From Polaromonas sp. (GTDB lineage: Bacteria; Pseudomonadota; Gammaproteobacteria; Burkholderiales; Burkholderiaceae_C), in contig NZ_JAUXUP010000007.1 of assembly GCF_030680935.1 (NCBI RefSeq), positions 80,297-144,296 on the forward strand: a DNA stretch of 64,000 bases, written 5' to 3'. The position numbers and the translations under genes are program-made. Shown here piece by piece: positions 1-11,269 of the stretch. Within the stretch, counting starts at the first letter, position 1, and every line of letters begins with the position of its first letter. The notes under the pieces were generated by a model. It ran no database searches. It was not told the origin of the DNA and was given only the letters and a program-made list of their open reading frames with translations.

Positions 1-338
1 ACACCCATCAGCACCGCAGCCATTTCGAGTGCGATCAGCACGCCGACCGTAGCGGCCAGCGGAAAGTGCTTCCAGAAGCCCCTGCGCACGGTGTCCATGT
101 TGATGTCCAGCATCATCACTACAAACAGGAACAGCACCATCACCGCACCCAGGTACACGAGCACCAGAGTAATGGCAAGAAACTCGGCCTTGAGGAGCAA
201 CCAAACCGCGGCCGCCTGGGAAAACGCGAGCATCAGGTACAGCACCGCATGCACAGGGTTGCGCGCCGTGATCACCCGGAAAGCTGCAAACAGCAACACC
301 AGGGAGAAAAAATAGAAGAAACCTGTTTTAACGTCCAT
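1..338 (-). CDS. nuoJ: NADH-quinone oxidoreductase subunit J (partial, C-terminus outside window)
   Basis: Reading the minus strand from an ATG at 338 gives an open frame to the window edge that begins MDVKTGFFYFFSLVLL. It contains successive hydrophobic helices, including a segment LVLVYLGAVMVLFLFVVMML that is typical of NuoJ transmembrane helix 3. NuoJ is a membrane subunit of complex I at the interface of the peripheral and membrane arms, involved in coupling quinone reduction to proton pumping. About 112 residues are visible; the rest lies off the left edge. It follows nuoI by 41 bp in the same direction, as expected for nuoA-N order. Confidence 0.9.
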   Translation of the reverse strand, partial: MDVKTGFFYFFSLVLLFAAFRVITARNPVHAVLYLMLAFSQAAAVWLLLKAEFLAITLVLVYLGAVMVLFLFVVMMLDINMDTVRRGFWKHFPLAATVGVLIALEMAAVLMG

Positions 339-379
339 GTTCGGCGAATCTTTCTTGAGCCAACTGCTTTGAAGCGGTT

Positions 380-889
380 TCAGCGGTACTTGGCATCCGC
401 AGCCCGGCTGGCGGCGATTTCTTTTTCATAGCGGTCACCCACGGCCAGCAGCATCTCCTTGGTGAAATACAGATCGCCGCGCTTCTCACCGTGGTACTCG
501 AGGATATGTGTCTCCACAATGGAGTCGACCGGGCAACTTTCCTCGCAGAAACCGCAAAAAATGCACTTGGTCAAGTCGATGTCGTAGCGCGACGTCCGGC
601 GGCTACCGTCTTCGCGAACATCCGACTCGATCGTGATCGCCATGGCCGGGCAAACCGCCTCGCAGAGCTTGCAGGCAATGCAGCGCTCTTCGCCGTTGTC
701 ATAACGGCGCAATGCGTGCAGACCCCGAAAGCGTGGAGAAAGCGGTGTTTTCTCTTCAGGAAATTGCACAGTGATCTTGCGCCGGAAGGCGTACCGTCCG
801 GTCAGAGCCATGCCCTTGAGCAATTCCACGAGCATGAAGCTCCTGAAAAAATCCCGGAATGAAAAAGTTGAAGCGGTTGCGCTGGCCAT
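380..889 (-). CDS. nuoI: NADH-quinone oxidoreductase subunit I (two 4Fe-4S ferredoxin-like)
   Basis: 169-residue protein with two ferredoxin-type clusters visible as [12 protein letters not shown] and [12 protein letters not shown], each a CxxCxxCxxxCP motif. These carry clusters N6a and N6b, which pass electrons from NuoG towards NuoB and quinone. I chose the ATG at 889 (MASATAST...) because its length and N-terminus match the family. A longer frame to 946 would add 19 residues that overlap the end of nuoH. The gene lies in the nuo operon, 13 bp after nuoH. Confidence 0.95.
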   Translation of the reverse strand: MASATASTFSFRDFFRSFMLVELLKGMALTGRYAFRRKITVQFPEEKTPLSPRFRGLHALRRYDNGEERCIACKLCEAVCPAMAITIESDVREDGSRRTSRYDIDLTKCIFCGFCEESCPVDSIVETHILEYHGEKRGDLYFTKEMLLAVGDRYEKEIAASRAADAKYR

Positions 890-902
890 GATGATTTTCC
901 GC

Positions 903-1982
903 TTAGTTCCAGATATTCCAGGGCGTCTGCATCCACAGGCCCACAACGACCAGCCACACCAGGGTGACGGGGATAAAAATCTTCCAGCCTAGCCGCATGA
1001 TCTGGTCATAACGGAAGCGCGGAAAAGTCGCGCGGATCCAGATGAACATGGAAACGACCAGGAAAGTCTTCAGGCCCAGCCAGATCCAGCCAGGAATCCA
1101 GTTGAACAAGGCATGGTCCACCGGCGACAACCAGCCGCCCAGGAACATGAGTGCACCAAGAATGGCCACCAGCCACATGCTGGCATATTCGGCGAGGAAG
1201 AAGATGGCAAAGCCCATGCCGGAATACTCGACCATATGGCCAGCCACGATCTCGGCCTCGCCTTCCACCACGTCAAACGGATGGCGATTGGTTTCGGCCA
1301 CGCCGGATATCAGATAAACCATGAAGATAGGCAGCAAAGGCAGCCAGTTCCAGGACAGGAAGGTCCATCCGCTGCCGGCGGCCATGCCTTTGGCCTGTCC
1401 CATCACGATGTCGGTCAAATTCATGCTGCCTGACACCATCAGCACCACCACCAGGCAAAAACCCATGGCGATTTCGTAGCTGACCATCTGGGCTGAGGCG
1501 CGCAACGCGCCCAGAAAAGCATATTTCGAATTGGATGCCCATCCCGCAATGATCACGCCATACACCTCGATCGACGTGATCGCCATGATCAGCAACAAGC
1601 CGGCGTTCACATTGGCCAGCGCCACGTCGGGGCCGAAGGGAATCACCACCCATGCCGCCAGCGCTGGCATGATGGCCATGATGGGGCCGAGTACAAACAG
1701 ACCTTTGCTGGCAGCCGTCGGACTGATGATTTCCTTGGTGAGCAGCTTCACCGCATCGGCGATGGGCTGTAGCAAGCCGAAAGGGCCCACGCGGTTCGGT
1801 CCAAGTCGCACCTGCATGAAGCCCAGCAACTTGCGCTCCCAGAGCGTCAGATAGGCTACCGCGCCCATCAGGGGGAGTAGCACACAGACGATCTTGATCA
1901 GTATCCACAACACAGGCCAGACCATGGTCGGCCAGATGCCGCCCATCAAGCCTTGGCCAAAGCCGAATATGCTGTCAATCAT
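903..1982 (-). CDS. nuoH: NADH-quinone oxidoreductase subunit H
   Basis: 359-residue polytopic membrane protein, the NuoH/ND1 subunit of complex I that helps form the quinone-binding cavity. The segment [20 protein letters not shown] near the N-terminus is the family signature, and the acidic loop around [19 protein letters not shown] is the conserved glutamate-rich cytoplasmic loop near the quinone channel. Multiple hydrophobic helices run to the C-terminus. The start ATG overlaps the nuoG stop codon by 4 bp (ATGA), so translation of the two is probably coupled. Confidence 0.97.
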   Translation of the reverse strand: MIDSIFGFGQGLMGGIWPTMVWPVLWILIKIVCVLLPLMGAVAYLTLWERKLLGFMQVRLGPNRVGPFGLLQPIADAVKLLTKEIISPTAASKGLFVLGPIMAIMPALAAWVVIPFGPDVALANVNAGLLLIMAITSIEVYGVIIAGWASNSKYAFLGALRASAQMVSYEIAMGFCLVVVLMVSGSMNLTDIVMGQAKGMAAGSGWTFLSWNWLPLLPIFMVYLISGVAETNRHPFDVVEGEAEIVAGHMVEYSGMGFAIFFLAEYASMWLVAILGALMFLGGWLSPVDHALFNWIPGWIWLGLKTFLVVSMFIWIRATFPRFRYDQIMRLGWKIFIPVTLVWLVVVGLWMQTPWNIWN

Positions 1983-4120
1983 GCGGTGACTCCCTCAGCA
2001 GCCACCGCCTGCCGCGCATCTGCGGTCAGCTGCAGCGACGTGGCGCGCCGGACCAAACCGTCGAGCTGGTAAATGCTGGCGACGACAGGCGCTGTAGCGG
2101 ACCCCGACAGATCAATGGTGGCTTGCGTGGCGTTGCCAAGCTTGTCAGCCGACACCACCGCATCTTGCGCGCCCGGGATCTGCTTGAGTACATCCTGCGC
2201 GGACTCAAAATCAAAGCCGGGCAGTTCCAGCAGGTTGGCCAGCACACGCAGCACCTTCCAGGCGGGCCGGGTTTCACCCTGAGGTTTGACCACCGCATGA
2301 AAACTCTGCACGCGACCTTCGGCGTTGATAAAGGTACCGGGAGTTTCTGTAAAGGGTGCAATCGGCAGCAAGACGTCGCTGAAATCCAGATTGGCCTTAA
2401 AGGGGCTCAAGGTCACTACCATCTGGGCGGCATTGAGCGAGGCTTTTGCCGCTGCGCCCGCCGCCGAGTCGTACTCCGGCTCGTTGTTCAGCAGAATGAC
2501 CGCCTTTAGACCACCCGCAAGCATCTGCCCCGCGTTCAGGCCCTTGCCTGACGGCAGGGCGCCGGCCAGCTGCGCGCCCACGGTGTTGGCCGCTTCGGTC
2601 AGGTAACCAACGGATGCGCCGGTCTGCTCGCCAATCCAGTTGGCAAGGGCCAGCAAGGTACTGGCCTGGGCATGGTGTGCTGCAGCGTTGCCCAGCAGGA
2701 TGGCCTTGCGCTCACCGCCCATCAATGACTTGGACATCGCTTTGGCGGCATCTGTTGCCCGGCCAGCAGCAGGAGCGGGCACACCCTTGTCTGCCGCTAT
2801 CGCAGCGGCAACATCGGCCAGCGCCTGCGCCCATGCACCCGGGCCAGCCAGAGTAGCGTGCGCCAACGGCATCGCCCAGGCATCGGCAGAGGCCAGTTCT
2901 GCTGCTGAATTAATAACACTCAGCGCGCAGCCCTTGCGGACTGACTGCCGGATTCGTTGCGCAAACAGCGGATGATCCTTGCGCAGGTTGGAGCCCACCA
3001 CCAGCGCGCGCTGCAGTTGCGACAGCGATGCGATCGAAGTGCCCAGCCAGCGCACGCCTTGCGAAGGCGTGAAATCGGCATGGCGCAGGCGGTGATCGAT
3101 GTTGTCGCTGCCCAGACCACGCATCAGCGACGCCGCCAGGTACAGCTCTTCGAGCGTGCTGTGCGGGCTGGCCAGCAGGCCGATACTCTCGGCGCCGTGG
3201 TCGGCCTTGATCTGCTTCAGGCCGTTGGCCACGTATTCGAGGGCGGTCTGCCAGTCCACTGCCTTCCACTGCCCGCCCTGCTTGAGCATGGGGCCGGTCA
3301 GGCGCTGCTCGCTGCCCAGGGCCTCATAGGAAAAGCGGTCGCGATCGGCAATCCAGCATTCGTTGACGTCTTCATTTTCCAGTGGCACCACACGCATGAC
3401 CTTGTTGCTCTTGACCTGAACAATCAGGTTGGCACCGGTAGAGTCATGTGGGCTGACCGACCTGCGGCGCGACAGCTCCCAGGTGCGGGCGCTGTAACGG
3501 AAAGGCTTGCTGGTCAGCGCGCCCACCGGGCAGATGTCGATCATGTTGCCGGACAGCTCGGAGTCCACCGACATGCCGACGAAGGTCTCAATCTCGGCAT
3601 GTTCACCACGGTGCGACATGCCGAGTTCCATCACGCCAGCGACTTCCTGGCCAAAACGCACACAGCGCGTGCAATGGATGCAGCGGCTCATCTCTTCCAT
3701 CGAAATCAGCGGGCCGACGTCTTTGTGGAAAACCACGCGTTTTTCTTCTTCGTAACGCGAGCCGCTGCCGCCATAACCCACCGCCAGGTCCTGCAACTGG
3801 CATTCGCCGCCCTGGTCGCAGATCGGGCAATCGAGCGGGTGGTTGATCAGTAAAAACTCCATCACACCCTTCTGGGCCTTGATGGCTTTGTCACTCTTGG
3901 TGTGCACGATCATGCCCTGCGTCACGGGCGTGGCACAGGCCGGCATGGGCTTGGGCGCTTTTTCGATATCGACCAGGCACATGCGGCAGTTGGCCGCAAT
4001 GCTGAGTTTCTTGTGATAACAAAAATGGGGAATGTAGGTACCGGCTTTTTCGGCCGCATGCATCACCGTGCTGCCTTCGAGCACTTCCACTTTCTGACCG
4101 TCGAGTTGAATTTCAACCAT
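1979..4120 (-). CDS. nuoG: NADH-quinone oxidoreductase subunit G
   Basis: 713-residue peripheral-arm subunit of complex I. The N-terminus shows the [2Fe-2S] ferredoxin fold (cysteines in [17 protein letters not shown] and the following PACATPV), then the His-coordinated 4Fe-4S motif [18 protein letters not shown], then CIHCTRC for another 4Fe-4S cluster. The C-terminal two thirds is the molybdopterin-oxidoreductase-like domain, which in complex I is catalytically silent. It is about the usual length for betaproteobacteria. It carries electrons from NuoF/E to NuoI. The stop overlaps nuoH, and nuoF lies 30 bp upstream. Confidence 0.97.
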   Translation of the reverse strand: MVEIQLDGQKVEVLEGSTVMHAAEKAGTYIPHFCYHKKLSIAANCRMCLVDIEKAPKPMPACATPVTQGMIVHTKSDKAIKAQKGVMEFLLINHPLDCPICDQGGECQLQDLAVGYGGSGSRYEEEKRVVFHKDVGPLISMEEMSRCIHCTRCVRFGQEVAGVMELGMSHRGEHAEIETFVGMSVDSELSGNMIDICPVGALTSKPFRYSARTWELSRRRSVSPHDSTGANLIVQVKSNKVMRVVPLENEDVNECWIADRDRFSYEALGSEQRLTGPMLKQGGQWKAVDWQTALEYVANGLKQIKADHGAESIGLLASPHSTLEELYLAASLMRGLGSDNIDHRLRHADFTPSQGVRWLGTSIASLSQLQRALVVGSNLRKDHPLFAQRIRQSVRKGCALSVINSAAELASADAWAMPLAHATLAGPGAWAQALADVAAAIAADKGVPAPAAGRATDAAKAMSKSLMGGERKAILLGNAAAHHAQASTLLALANWIGEQTGASVGYLTEAANTVGAQLAGALPSGKGLNAGQMLAGGLKAVILLNNEPEYDSAAGAAAKASLNAAQMVVTLSPFKANLDFSDVLLPIAPFTETPGTFINAEGRVQSFHAVVKPQGETRPAWKVLRVLANLLELPGFDFESAQDVLKQIPGAQDAVVSADKLGNATQATIDLSGSATAPVVASIYQLDGLVRRATSLQLTADARQAVAAEGVTA

Positions 4121-4150
4121 GGTGAATTTTTGCTTTTAGGGGAGGCGCGA

Positions 4151-5503
4151 TTAAGCGTAAACCGGGACCAGGCAGGTCTTGTGGGTGATGTGGTGCTCAA
4201 ACTCGGCGCGGAAGTGCTTGATCATGGCGCGCACCGGCATCGCGGCGGCGTCACCGAGCGCGCAAATGGTACGCCCCTGGATGTTGTCCGAAATCGAGTT
4301 GAGCATCTCCAGATCGGTCTCGCGCCCCTGGCCGTGTTCAATGCGGTCCACCATGCGCCAGAGCCAGCCGGTGCCTTCGCGGCAAGGCGTGCACTGGCCA
4401 CAGCTCTCGTGCATGTAAAAGTAGGACAGGCGCAGCAGGCTCTTGACCATGCAACGCGTTTCGTCCATCACGATGACGGCGCCCGAGCCCAGCATGGAGC
4501 CAGCCTTGGCAATCGAGTCGTAGTCCATGTCGGTGGCCATCATGATGTCGGCTGGCAGCACCGGCATGGACGAACCACCAGGGATCACCGCCTTGAGCTT
4601 GCGCCCGCCGCGCATGCCGCCCGCCAGTTCCAGCAGCTTGGCAAACGGCGTGCCCATCGGGATTTCATAGTTGCCGGGACGCTCGACATCGCCGCTGATG
4701 GTGAATATCTTGGTGCCGCCGTTGTTGGGCTTGCCGCAATCGAGATAAGCCTGGCCGCCGTTGCGGATGATCCAGGGCACGGCCGCGAAGGTTTCGGTGT
4801 TGTTGATGGTCGTCGGTTTGCCGTACAGGCCAAAACTCGCCGGAAACGGCGGTTTGAAACGGGGTTGGCCTTTTTTGCCTTCCAGCGATTCGAGCAAGGC
4901 GGTTTCTTCGCCGCAGATGTAGGCGCCGAAACCGTGCGCCGCATGCAGCTGAAAGCTGTAGCTGCTGCCCAGGATGTTGTTGCCGAGCAGGCCCGCAGCA
5001 CGCGCTTCTTCGAGCGCCTCTTCAAAGCGCTTGTAGGTGGTGAAAATTTCGCCGTGGATGTAGTTGTAGCCGACACTGATGCCCATCGCGTAGGCGGCAA
5101 TCGCCATGCCTTCGATGACGATATGCGGGTTGTACTGCATGATGTCGCGGTCTTTGGCCGTGCCCGGCTCACCTTCGTCCGAGTTGCAGACCAGGTATTT
5201 TTGACCCGGGAACTGGCGCGGCATGAAGCTCCATTTCAGGCCGGTCGGAAAACCGGCACCCCCACGCCCGCGCAGGCCGCTGCCCTTGACCTCGGCGATC
5301 ACCTGGTCTTGCGTCAGGCCTTCGCCGCCGTCCTGGCCCAGAATCTTGCGCAGCGCCTGGTAACCGCCACGTGCCTCGTAGTCTTTCAGGCGCCAGTTCG
5401 AGCCGTCGAGGTCCGCCATGATCTGCGGGCTGATGTGACGGCCATGAAAAGAAGTCTGGACACCGGTGGCCTCAAACTGGGAAAGAATGCTGGAAGCAGA
5501 CAT
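4151..5503 (-). CDS. nuoF: NADH-quinone oxidoreductase subunit F (NADH- and FMN-binding)
   Basis: 450-residue subunit that oxidises NADH using FMN. The glycine-rich motif [15 protein letters not shown] binds NADH/FMN, and [13 protein letters not shown] supplies three cysteines of the N3 4Fe-4S cluster, with the fourth in the later TICALGDAA segment. The start at 5503 ([14 protein letters not shown]) is 2 bp after the nuoE stop. A longer frame to 5575 would run into nuoE and is rejected. Its position between nuoE and nuoG is canonical. Confidence 0.97.
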   Translation of the reverse strand: MSASSILSQFEATGVQTSFHGRHISPQIMADLDGSNWRLKDYEARGGYQALRKILGQDGGEGLTQDQVIAEVKGSGLRGRGGAGFPTGLKWSFMPRQFPGQKYLVCNSDEGEPGTAKDRDIMQYNPHIVIEGMAIAAYAMGISVGYNYIHGEIFTTYKRFEEALEEARAAGLLGNNILGSSYSFQLHAAHGFGAYICGEETALLESLEGKKGQPRFKPPFPASFGLYGKPTTINNTETFAAVPWIIRNGGQAYLDCGKPNNGGTKIFTISGDVERPGNYEIPMGTPFAKLLELAGGMRGGRKLKAVIPGGSSMPVLPADIMMATDMDYDSIAKAGSMLGSGAVIVMDETRCMVKSLLRLSYFYMHESCGQCTPCREGTGWLWRMVDRIEHGQGRETDLEMLNSISDNIQGRTICALGDAAAMPVRAMIKHFRAEFEHHITHKTCLVPVYA

Positions 5504-5505
5504 GG

Positions 5506-5994
5506 TTACTTTGCCTCGGCAGATTGAAGGCCGGCTATCAGCTGGTCGAGCTTGTCGTTGCTCATGAAGCTGCACATGTGCAGGTCATTGACCAGCATGA
5601 CCGGCGAGTCGGCGCAGGCGCCCAGGCACTCGGACTGCTGCAGGGTGAACAGGCCGTCGGCGGTGGTGCCGCCCATGGTCACGCCCAATTTTTGCTCCAG
5701 GTAGGCCAGCGCCTTGGTGCCATCGCGCAACTGGCACGGCAGGTTGGTGCAGACGTTGAGCTTGTACTTGCCCTGCGGCTTCTGGTTGTACATGTTGTAG
5801 AAGGTCGTGACCTCATGCACCGCAATCGGCGCCATGCCCAGGTACCCGGCCACGAGTTTTTCGCTCTCGGCGCTGACGTAGCCCTGCTCTTCCTGCACGA
5901 TGGCGAGGCAGGCCATGACGGCCGACTGCCTCTGATCTGCGGGGTATTTGGCGACTTCTTTATCGAAGCGCGCTTTGGTGACTTCAGAGATCAT
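5506..5994 (-). CDS. nuoE: NADH-quinone oxidoreductase subunit E ([2Fe-2S])
   Basis: 162-residue thioredoxin-like ferredoxin subunit. The four ligands of the N1a [2Fe-2S] cluster are visible as CTNLPC and, about 35 residues later, CLGAC. NuoE pairs with NuoF in the NADH dehydrogenase module. The start overlaps the nuoD stop by 4 bp (ATGA) and nuoF follows after 2 bp, so the three genes are tightly packed. Confidence 0.96.
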   Translation of the reverse strand: MISEVTKARFDKEVAKYPADQRQSAVMACLAIVQEEQGYVSAESEKLVAGYLGMAPIAVHEVTTFYNMYNQKPQGKYKLNVCTNLPCQLRDGTKALAYLEQKLGVTMGGTTADGLFTLQQSECLGACADSPVMLVNDLHMCSFMSNDKLDQLIAGLQSAEAK

Positions 5995-7244
5995 CGATCA
6001 ATCTCTCCAAAAACAATGTCCATGGTGCCAATGATCGCCACGGCATCCGCCAGCATGTGACCACGGGCCATTTCGTCCAGTGCAGCAAGGTGTGCAAAAC
6101 CGGGCGGGCGAATCTTCAGGCGATAGGGCTTGTTGGCCCCGTCGCTGACGATGTAAATCCCGAATTCGCCTTTGGGATGCTCAACCGCGGCATAGGCTTC
6201 GCCTTCGGGCACATGAAAGCCTTCGGTGAAGAGCTTGAAGTGGTGGATCAGCTCTTCCATGTTGGATTTCATGGACTCGCGACCCGGAGCCGCGACTTTG
6301 TGGTTGCTGGTAATCACCGGGCCCGGGTTGGCGCGCAACCAGGCCACACACTGCTCGATGATGCGGTTGGACTGGCGCATTTCCTCGACCCGTACCAGAT
6401 AGCGGTCGTAGCAGTCACCGGTTTTGCCCACCGGAATGTCGAAGTCCATGCGGTCGTACACCTCGTAAGGCTGCTGCTTGCGCAAGTCCCATGCGATGCC
6501 TGAGCCGCGCAACATCGGACCGGTCATGCCCATGCCAAGCGCGCGTTCTGGCGACACCACGCCGACGCCCACCGTGCGCTGCTTCCAGATGCGGTTGTCC
6601 GTGAGCAGTGTTTCGTATTCGTCCACATAGCCGGGAAAGCGCCGCGTGAAGTCGCTGATGAAATCAAGCAGGGAACCCTGGCGGTTCTCGTTCATGGCCG
6701 CTATGGCTTTGGCATTCCTGATCTTGCTGACCTTGTACTGCGGCATGCTGTCCGGCAGGTCACGGTAAACACCGCCAGGACGGAAGTAGGCCGCGTGCAT
6801 GCGGGCACCAGACACGGCTTCGTAGATATCAAACAGATCTTCACGCTCCCTGAAGGTGTAGATCAGGATGGTTGAGCTGCCGCAGTCGTTGCCATGCGAG
6901 CCCAGCCACATCAGGTGATTGAGCAGGCGCGTGATTTCCGAGAACATGACACGGATGTATTGCGCGCGGATCGGCACATCCACACCCAGCAGCTTCTCGA
7001 TAGCCAGACAGTAGGCGTGCTCGTTGCACATCATCGACACGTAGTCGAGCCGGTCCATATAAGGCAGCGACTGGATGTAAGTCTTGCTTTCGGCGAGTTT
7101 TTCGGTGGCGCGGTGCAACAGACCGATGTGCGGATCTGCACGCTGCACGACCTCGCCATCCAGTTCCAGCACCAGGCGCAGTACGCCGTGGGCAGCGGGA
7201 TGCTGCGGCCCGAAGTTGAGTGTGTAGTTCTTGATTTCAGCCAT
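5991..7244 (-). CDS. nuoD: NADH-quinone oxidoreductase subunit D (49 kDa type)
   Basis: 417-residue protein of the NuoD/49-kDa family, homologous to the [NiFe]-hydrogenase large subunit. With NuoB it forms the quinone-reduction site. The N-terminal [22 protein letters not shown] and the [14 protein letters not shown] segment are diagnostic. The C-terminus ends with the family pattern DIVFGEIDR. It is a separate gene, not fused to nuoC. It follows nuoC by 20 bp. Confidence 0.97.
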   Translation of the reverse strand: MAEIKNYTLNFGPQHPAAHGVLRLVLELDGEVVQRADPHIGLLHRATEKLAESKTYIQSLPYMDRLDYVSMMCNEHAYCLAIEKLLGVDVPIRAQYIRVMFSEITRLLNHLMWLGSHGNDCGSSTILIYTFREREDLFDIYEAVSGARMHAAYFRPGGVYRDLPDSMPQYKVSKIRNAKAIAAMNENRQGSLLDFISDFTRRFPGYVDEYETLLTDNRIWKQRTVGVGVVSPERALGMGMTGPMLRGSGIAWDLRKQQPYEVYDRMDFDIPVGKTGDCYDRYLVRVEEMRQSNRIIEQCVAWLRANPGPVITSNHKVAAPGRESMKSNMEELIHHFKLFTEGFHVPEGEAYAAVEHPKGEFGIYIVSDGANKPYRLKIRPPGFAHLAALDEMARGHMLADAVAIIGTMDIVFGEIDR

Positions 7245-7264
7245 GTCGGTCTCTTGCGGGCTCC

Positions 7265-7876
7265 TTACTGGAGTCCTCCGTAGTTGTCTTCACGGATCAC
7301 GCGCGGGGTGATTTCGCGCGGTTCAATGGTCACCGGCTGGTAAATCACCCGTTTCTGTTCGGGGTCATAACGCATCTCGACATAACCCGTGGTCGGGAAA
7401 TCCTTGCGGAAGGGATGGCCGATAAATCCATAGTCGGTCAGGATGCGGCGCAGGTCGTTGTGGCCTTCAAAAATGATGCCGAACAGGTCAAATGCCTCGC
7501 GCTCGAACCAGTTGGCTGAATTCCACAGGTCGTTGACGGAGGCCACGACCGGAAAATCATCATCCGCGCAGAAAACTTTCAGGCGAACCCGCTGATTCAG
7601 GCTGACCGACAGCAGATGGGAGACCACGCAAAAACGCCGGCCATCGTATTGCCCATCGGCATATTCAGAGTAATCAACACCACACAGATCCATCAACTGC
7701 TCAAACTGGCAACCCCTGGCATCGCGCAGGATTTGGGCAGCAGCCTTGTAGTCGACGGCATCGACCAAAACGGTCAGTTCACCAAGCGCAACGGTGACAC
7801 GTTTGGCTTTTTCACCCAGCGCAGCAGTGACAATGCCGGCGAGTTCTTCAGCAGAAGCGGGATGCAAAGGACCCAT
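7265..7876 (-). CDS. nuoC: NADH-quinone oxidoreductase subunit C (30 kDa type)
   Basis: 203-residue subunit of the peripheral arm that contacts NuoD and NuoB. The family signature is visible as [24 protein letters not shown] followed by [12 protein letters not shown]. The ATG at 7876 shares one base with the nuoB stop (TGATG), which favours this start over an upstream one that would lie inside nuoB. Confidence 0.96.
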   Translation of the reverse strand: MGPLHPASAEELAGIVTAALGEKAKRVTVALGELTVLVDAVDYKAAAQILRDARGCQFEQLMDLCGVDYSEYADGQYDGRRFCVVSHLLSVSLNQRVRLKVFCADDDFPVVASVNDLWNSANWFEREAFDLFGIIFEGHNDLRRILTDYGFIGHPFRKDFPTTGYVEMRYDPEQKRVIYQPVTIEPREITPRVIREDNYGGLQ

Positions 7877-8358
7877 CAAGCCCTCGCAATGGTGTTGGTG
7901 CGGCGGATTTTCTGCTGCAGCTGGATGATGCCGTAGATCAACGCCTCTGCCGTGGGTGGACACCCCGGGACGTAGACATCCACGGGCACAATGCGATCAC
8001 AACCACGGACCACCGAATAACTGTAGTGGTAGTAGCCGCCGCCATTGGCACACGATCCCATGGAGATCACCCAGCGCGGCTCGGCCATCTGGTCGTACAC
8101 CTTGCGCAAGGCCGGCCCCATCTTGTTGCAGAGCGTTCCGGCCACAATCATCAGGTCACTCTGACGCGGACTGGCACGAAACACCTCGGCGCCGAAGCGG
8201 CCGATGTCGTAGCGCGCTGCGGCCGAATGCATCATCTCCACCGCACAGCAGGCCAGCCCAAACGTCATGGGCCAGAGCGATCCGGTCTTGGCCCAATTGA
8301 CCACCGAGTCGTAACTCGTGGTCATGAAGCCTTCGTTGAAAACACCTTCTAGTGACAT
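7876..8358 (-). CDS. nuoB: NADH-quinone oxidoreductase subunit B (N2 cluster)
   Basis: 160-residue subunit carrying the terminal 4Fe-4S cluster N2. The tandem cysteines of [10 protein letters not shown], the cysteine of GSCANGGG and the cysteine of [14 protein letters not shown] are all present. The start was set at 8358 ([11 protein letters not shown]) because it matches the family N-terminus and has AAAGG about eight bases upstream. An in-frame ATG at 8385 would add nine residues. Confidence 0.96.
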   Translation of the reverse strand: MSLEGVFNEGFMTTSYDSVVNWAKTGSLWPMTFGLACCAVEMMHSAAARYDIGRFGAEVFRASPRQSDLMIVAGTLCNKMGPALRKVYDQMAEPRWVISMGSCANGGGYYHYSYSVVRGCDRIVPVDVYVPGCPPTAEALIYGIIQLQQKIRRTNTIARA

Positions 8359-8407
8359 ACCTGTACCTTTGTGGCTACCGCTCATGCGGTCGCTTGATCA
8401 CTGCCCG

Positions 8408-8767
8408 CTATTCCCAGTCCAGCGCACCCTTTTTCCACTCGTAGATAAAACCCACGACCAGAATGCCCAGGAAAATCATCATGGACCAGAAACCGACTGC
8501 ACCAATCTCCTTGAGCGCCACGGCCCAGGGAAACAGGAAGGCAATCTCAAGATCGAAAAGTATGAACAGGATGGCGACGAGGTAGTAGCGCACATCGAAC
8601 TTCATGCGGGCATCTTCAAACGCCTCGAAGCCGCACTCATAAGGGGAATTTTTTTCACTGTCTGGCTTGTTGGGACCAAGCAGACGCCCGAGCAACTGGG
8701 GCACCACGCCGACAGCCACGCCGACCAGAATAAACAACAGGACGGGGAGGTATTGGTCGAGGTTCAT
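8408..8767 (-). CDS. nuoA: NADH-quinone oxidoreductase subunit A
   Basis: 119-residue membrane subunit with three transmembrane helices. The segment [20 protein letters not shown] includes the conserved cysteine of the first loop, which lines the quinone-site region. [13 protein letters not shown] at 8767 matches the family start. This is the first gene of the nuo operon, 97 bp after the tRNA-Leu gene on the same strand, so its promoter or read-through region lies in that gap. Confidence 0.96.
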   Translation of the reverse strand: MNLDQYLPVLLFILVGVAVGVVPQLLGRLLGPNKPDSEKNSPYECGFEAFEDARMKFDVRYYLVAILFILFDLEIAFLFPWAVALKEIGAVGFWSMMIFLGILVVGFIYEWKKGALDWE

Positions 8768-8863
8768 CGTCGATTCAACTTCTGCAAGCCGCTTGTGCCG
8801 TGTGCCAGTTTGCTGTTCCGGGCCCGGCGCCCTGCCCTTGCAGCGCAGACCCGTGCCTGTAAG

Positions 8864-8948
8864 TGGTGCGGACGGCGAGACTCGAACTCGCACAGCTTTC
8901 GCCACTACCCCCTCAAGATAGCGTGTCTACCAATTTCACCACGTCCGC
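8864..8948 (-). tRNA. tRNA-Leu (anticodon GAG)
   Basis: The minus strand folds into an 85-nt class II tRNA. The acceptor stem is GCGGACG paired with CGTCCGC, followed by A and an encoded CCA. A D-arm is present (TGGTGAAATTGGTAGACA). The anticodon stem CTATC/GGTAG encloses the loop TTGAGGG, giving anticodon GAG. A variable arm and a GTTCGAGTC T-arm follow. The order secG, tRNA-Leu, nuoA is the arrangement seen in many proteobacteria. Confidence 0.96.
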
Positions 8949-8955
8949 GGTTTTA

Positions 8956-9049
8956 ACTGTCTGGATGGCATGAGGAAACCCGGAGGTTTTTGGCTTTCCA
9001 GACAGTCTCAGAGTTTACCCTGAATTCAGGCTGCGCCCTGAGGCGCAGC
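8956..9049 (-). terminator. Inverted repeats between secG and tRNA-Leu
   Basis: Two dyads lie downstream of secG on the minus strand. A perfect 8-bp stem with a four-base loop (GCTGCGCC/GGCGCAGC, 9030-9049) comes first. A 10-bp inverted repeat (ACTGTCTGGA/TCCAGACAGT, 8956-8965 with 8997-9006) then ends just before the tRNA. Neither has a good T-run, so they may slow transcription or guide processing of a secG-tRNA transcript instead of being a clear intrinsic terminator. Confidence 0.45.
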
Positions 9050-9063
9050 ACCCCTTGATCACT

Positions 9064-9474
9064 CTATTTCGTCGGGATTTGTCCAGCCCCGGAAGCAGCT
9101 GGTGCAGGCGGCACAGCAACGGCGCCCGATGTGCTTGCCGGCACTGCGGTGCCCGGAATCTGTGCGGCACCTGTCGGTGCCGGAACGGGCGCAGTAATCG
9201 CCGAGCCTTCCAGAACGCTGGTGCCCGTCTGGGGCCCTGAATTGCCAAAGTAGGCCAGCATCAAGGTGGCGGCAAAAAACACAGCGGCCAGTACCGCTGT
9301 GGTGCGGGACAGGAAGTTGGCACTGCCACTGGCGCCAAACAAGCTGCCAGAGCCACCGCTGCCAAAGGCTGCGCCCATGTCGGCGCCTTTGCCGTGCTGC
9401 ACCAGGATCAGGCCTATCATGCCGAGCGCGGTGAGCATCTGGACCGCCAGAACAACGGTTAACAAAGCATTCAT
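9064..9474 (-). CDS. secG: Protein translocase subunit SecG
   Basis: 136-residue protein with two transmembrane helices (about residues 2-25 and 58-76). Between them is the conserved cytoplasmic loop LVQHGKGADMGAAFGSGGSG and the segment GSANFLSRTTAVLA, diagnostic of SecG. It forms the SecYEG channel for protein export. The C-terminal 50 residues are rich in Ala, Pro, Gly and Thr, as in other Burkholderiales, and are probably unstructured. It follows tpiA by 33 bp, a conserved pairing. Confidence 0.95.
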   Translation of the reverse strand: MNALLTVVLAVQMLTALGMIGLILVQHGKGADMGAAFGSGGSGSLFGASGSANFLSRTTAVLAAVFFAATLMLAYFGNSGPQTGTSVLEGSAITAPVPAPTGAAQIPGTAVPASTSGAVAVPPAPAASGAGQIPTK

Positions 9475-9507
9475 ATTTACTCCTAAATAAATAGCACTAC
9501 ACGCACG

Positions 9508-10272
9508 TCAGACGACGGCTGCAGCAATAATTGTCAAAAAATCGGCAGCTTTCAGCGAAGCCCCGCCAATCAGGCCGCCATCAATGTCGGCCTGGGCCAG
9601 CAGCGAAGCGGCGTTGGCCGCGTTCATGCTGCCGCCATACAGAATTTTCACACGGTCCGCATGATCGGTCGCGGCCTTCAGTTGTGCCCGCAGCACCGCA
9701 TGCACCGCTTGCGCCTCTTCGGGCGTGGCCGTCTTGCCGGTGCCAATCGCCCACACGGGTTCATAGGCCACGACAATTTCACTGATGCAGTGGCCGTTGG
9801 CATGAATCACCGCAGCCAGTTGCCGCTTGACAACGCTTTCGGTCTGCCCTGCTTCACGCTCCGCCAGTGTCTCGCCGACACACACAATCGGCGTGATGCC
9901 CGCAGCCAGCGCTTGCTGCGTTTTTTCTGCAACGAGCGTATCGGTCTCAAAGTGGTACTGGCGCCGCTCGGAGTGGCCCACGATGGCATAACGACACCCG
10001 AAGTCCTTGAGCATGGACGCACTCACCTCGCCGGTGTAAGCCCCTGACGCTTTGGCAGACACATCCTGTGCTCCCAAATCAATGCCATCTAGCGCGGGCA
10101 GAGTCACGGCCATGGCCTGAAACTGTGCCAGATACGGCGCAGGCACACACACTGCCACCGCACAAACTGACTGCACCGGCATGCCACTGGCTAGCGCCCT
10201 GAGCAGGGCCTCGTTGGCGGCCAGGCTGCCGTTCATTTTCCAGTTGCCCGCAATCAGTTTTTTCACACTCAT
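9508..10272 (-). CDS. tpiA: Triosephosphate isomerase
   Basis: 254-residue TIM-barrel enzyme that interconverts dihydroxyacetone phosphate and glyceraldehyde-3-phosphate. Visible catalytic features are GNWKMNGS (Asn and Lys), IVGHSERR (catalytic His) and [15 protein letters not shown] (catalytic Glu plus loop 6), followed by [11 protein letters not shown] for phosphate binding. It begins 4 bp after the stop of the upstream quinone oxidoreductase gene, so the two are probably cotranscribed. Confidence 0.97.
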   Translation of the reverse strand: MSVKKLIAGNWKMNGSLAANEALLRALASGMPVQSVCAVAVCVPAPYLAQFQAMAVTLPALDGIDLGAQDVSAKASGAYTGEVSASMLKDFGCRYAIVGHSERRQYHFETDTLVAEKTQQALAAGITPIVCVGETLAEREAGQTESVVKRQLAAVIHANGHCISEIVVAYEPVWAIGTGKTATPEEAQAVHAVLRAQLKAATDHADRVKILYGGSMNAANAASLLAQADIDGGLIGGASLKAADFLTIIAAAVV

Positions 10273-10276
10273 GACT

Positions 10277-11263
10277 TCACCATGTCAAAACAATTTTGCC
10301 GACATGCTGGTTCGACTCCATCAGCGCATGGGCTTTGGCAGCGTCGGCCGCAGCAAAGGTACTGTGGATCACGGGCTTGATCGCGCCGCTTGCCAGCAGG
10401 GGCCAGATTTTTTCTTTCAGTGCTTGCGCAATCGCAGTCTTGAAAGCCAACGGCCGCGGACGCAGTGTCGAACCGGTGATGGTCAGACGCTTGCGCAGTA
10501 CCAGACCGGCATTGAGCTCAGCCTTGATGCCGCCTTGCACCGCGATGATGACCAGGCGACCATCGTCGGCCAGGCACTCGATCTCACGCGCCACATAAGT
10601 GCCCGCCACCATGTCCAGAATGACGTTGACACCTTGACCGACGGTCAGTTTTTTCACCTCTTCGACAAAGTCACTGGTTTTGTAATTGATCGCGTGGTCG
10701 GCCCCGAGCCGCAGGCAAGCGGCGGCTTTGTCGTCGCTGCCCACCGTGACGTAGACCTTCGCACCCATGGCCTTGGCCATCTGGATGGCTGTCACGCCAA
10801 TGCCGCTGGAGCCGCCTTGAATCAGCAGTGTCTCGCCTGCCCGAAGTTGAACCCGGTCAAAGACGTTGCTCCACACCGTAAAGAAAGTCTCAGGCAGCGA
10901 CGCTGCTTCAACATCACTGAACCCGTCTGGCGTCGACAGGCATTGGCCCACAGGCGCCACACACAGTTCGGCATATCCGCCGCCGGCCACCAGCGCACAA
11001 ACACGGTCACCCACTTTGAAGCCGGCACTGGCCATGGCCTGCGCATCACCGCTGACAACCACCCCCGCCACTTCCAGGCCAGGAATGTCCGACGCGCCCG
11101 GAGGAACGGGGTAGTTGCCGGTGCGCTGAAGCACATCAGGCCGGTTGATGCCGGAGGCAGCGACGCGAATCAGCAACTCGCCGCTGCCCGCCACCGGCGC
11201 AGGCCGCTCGCCCAGACGCAGAACGTCGGGCGCGCCGAAGGAGGTGATTTCAACTGCTTTCAT
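10277..11263 (-). CDS. NAD(P)H-quinone oxidoreductase, zinc-independent MDR family (PIG3-like)
   Basis: 328-residue medium-chain dehydrogenase/reductase. The N-terminal GroES-like domain is followed by a Rossmann domain with [25 protein letters not shown], the AxxGxxG-type NAD(P) motif. The zinc-binding cysteines of alcohol dehydrogenases are absent, which places it with quinone oxidoreductases of the PIG3/QorA type. The start at 11263 ([15 protein letters not shown]) is typical of the family. A longer frame would run into the repeat at 11270-11334. The exact substrate cannot be told from sequence. Confidence 0.88.
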   Translation of the reverse strand: MKAVEITSFGAPDVLRLGERPAPVAGSGELLIRVAASGINRPDVLQRTGNYPVPPGASDIPGLEVAGVVVSGDAQAMASAGFKVGDRVCALVAGGGYAELCVAPVGQCLSTPDGFSDVEAASLPETFFTVWSNVFDRVQLRAGETLLIQGGSSGIGVTAIQMAKAMGAKVYVTVGSDDKAAACLRLGADHAINYKTSDFVEEVKKLTVGQGVNVILDMVAGTYVAREIECLADDGRLVIIAVQGGIKAELNAGLVLRKRLTITGSTLRPRPLAFKTAIAQALKEKIWPLLASGAIKPVIHSTFAAADAAKAHALMESNQHVGKIVLTW

Positions 11264-11269
11264 CAGAAT

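Noticed and set aside
3902..5527. 541-codon open frame on the plus strand opposite nuoG/nuoF
   Set aside because: Antisense to well-recognised complex I genes; its His/Arg/Val-rich composition is that of a high-GC shadow frame and no family is recognisable.
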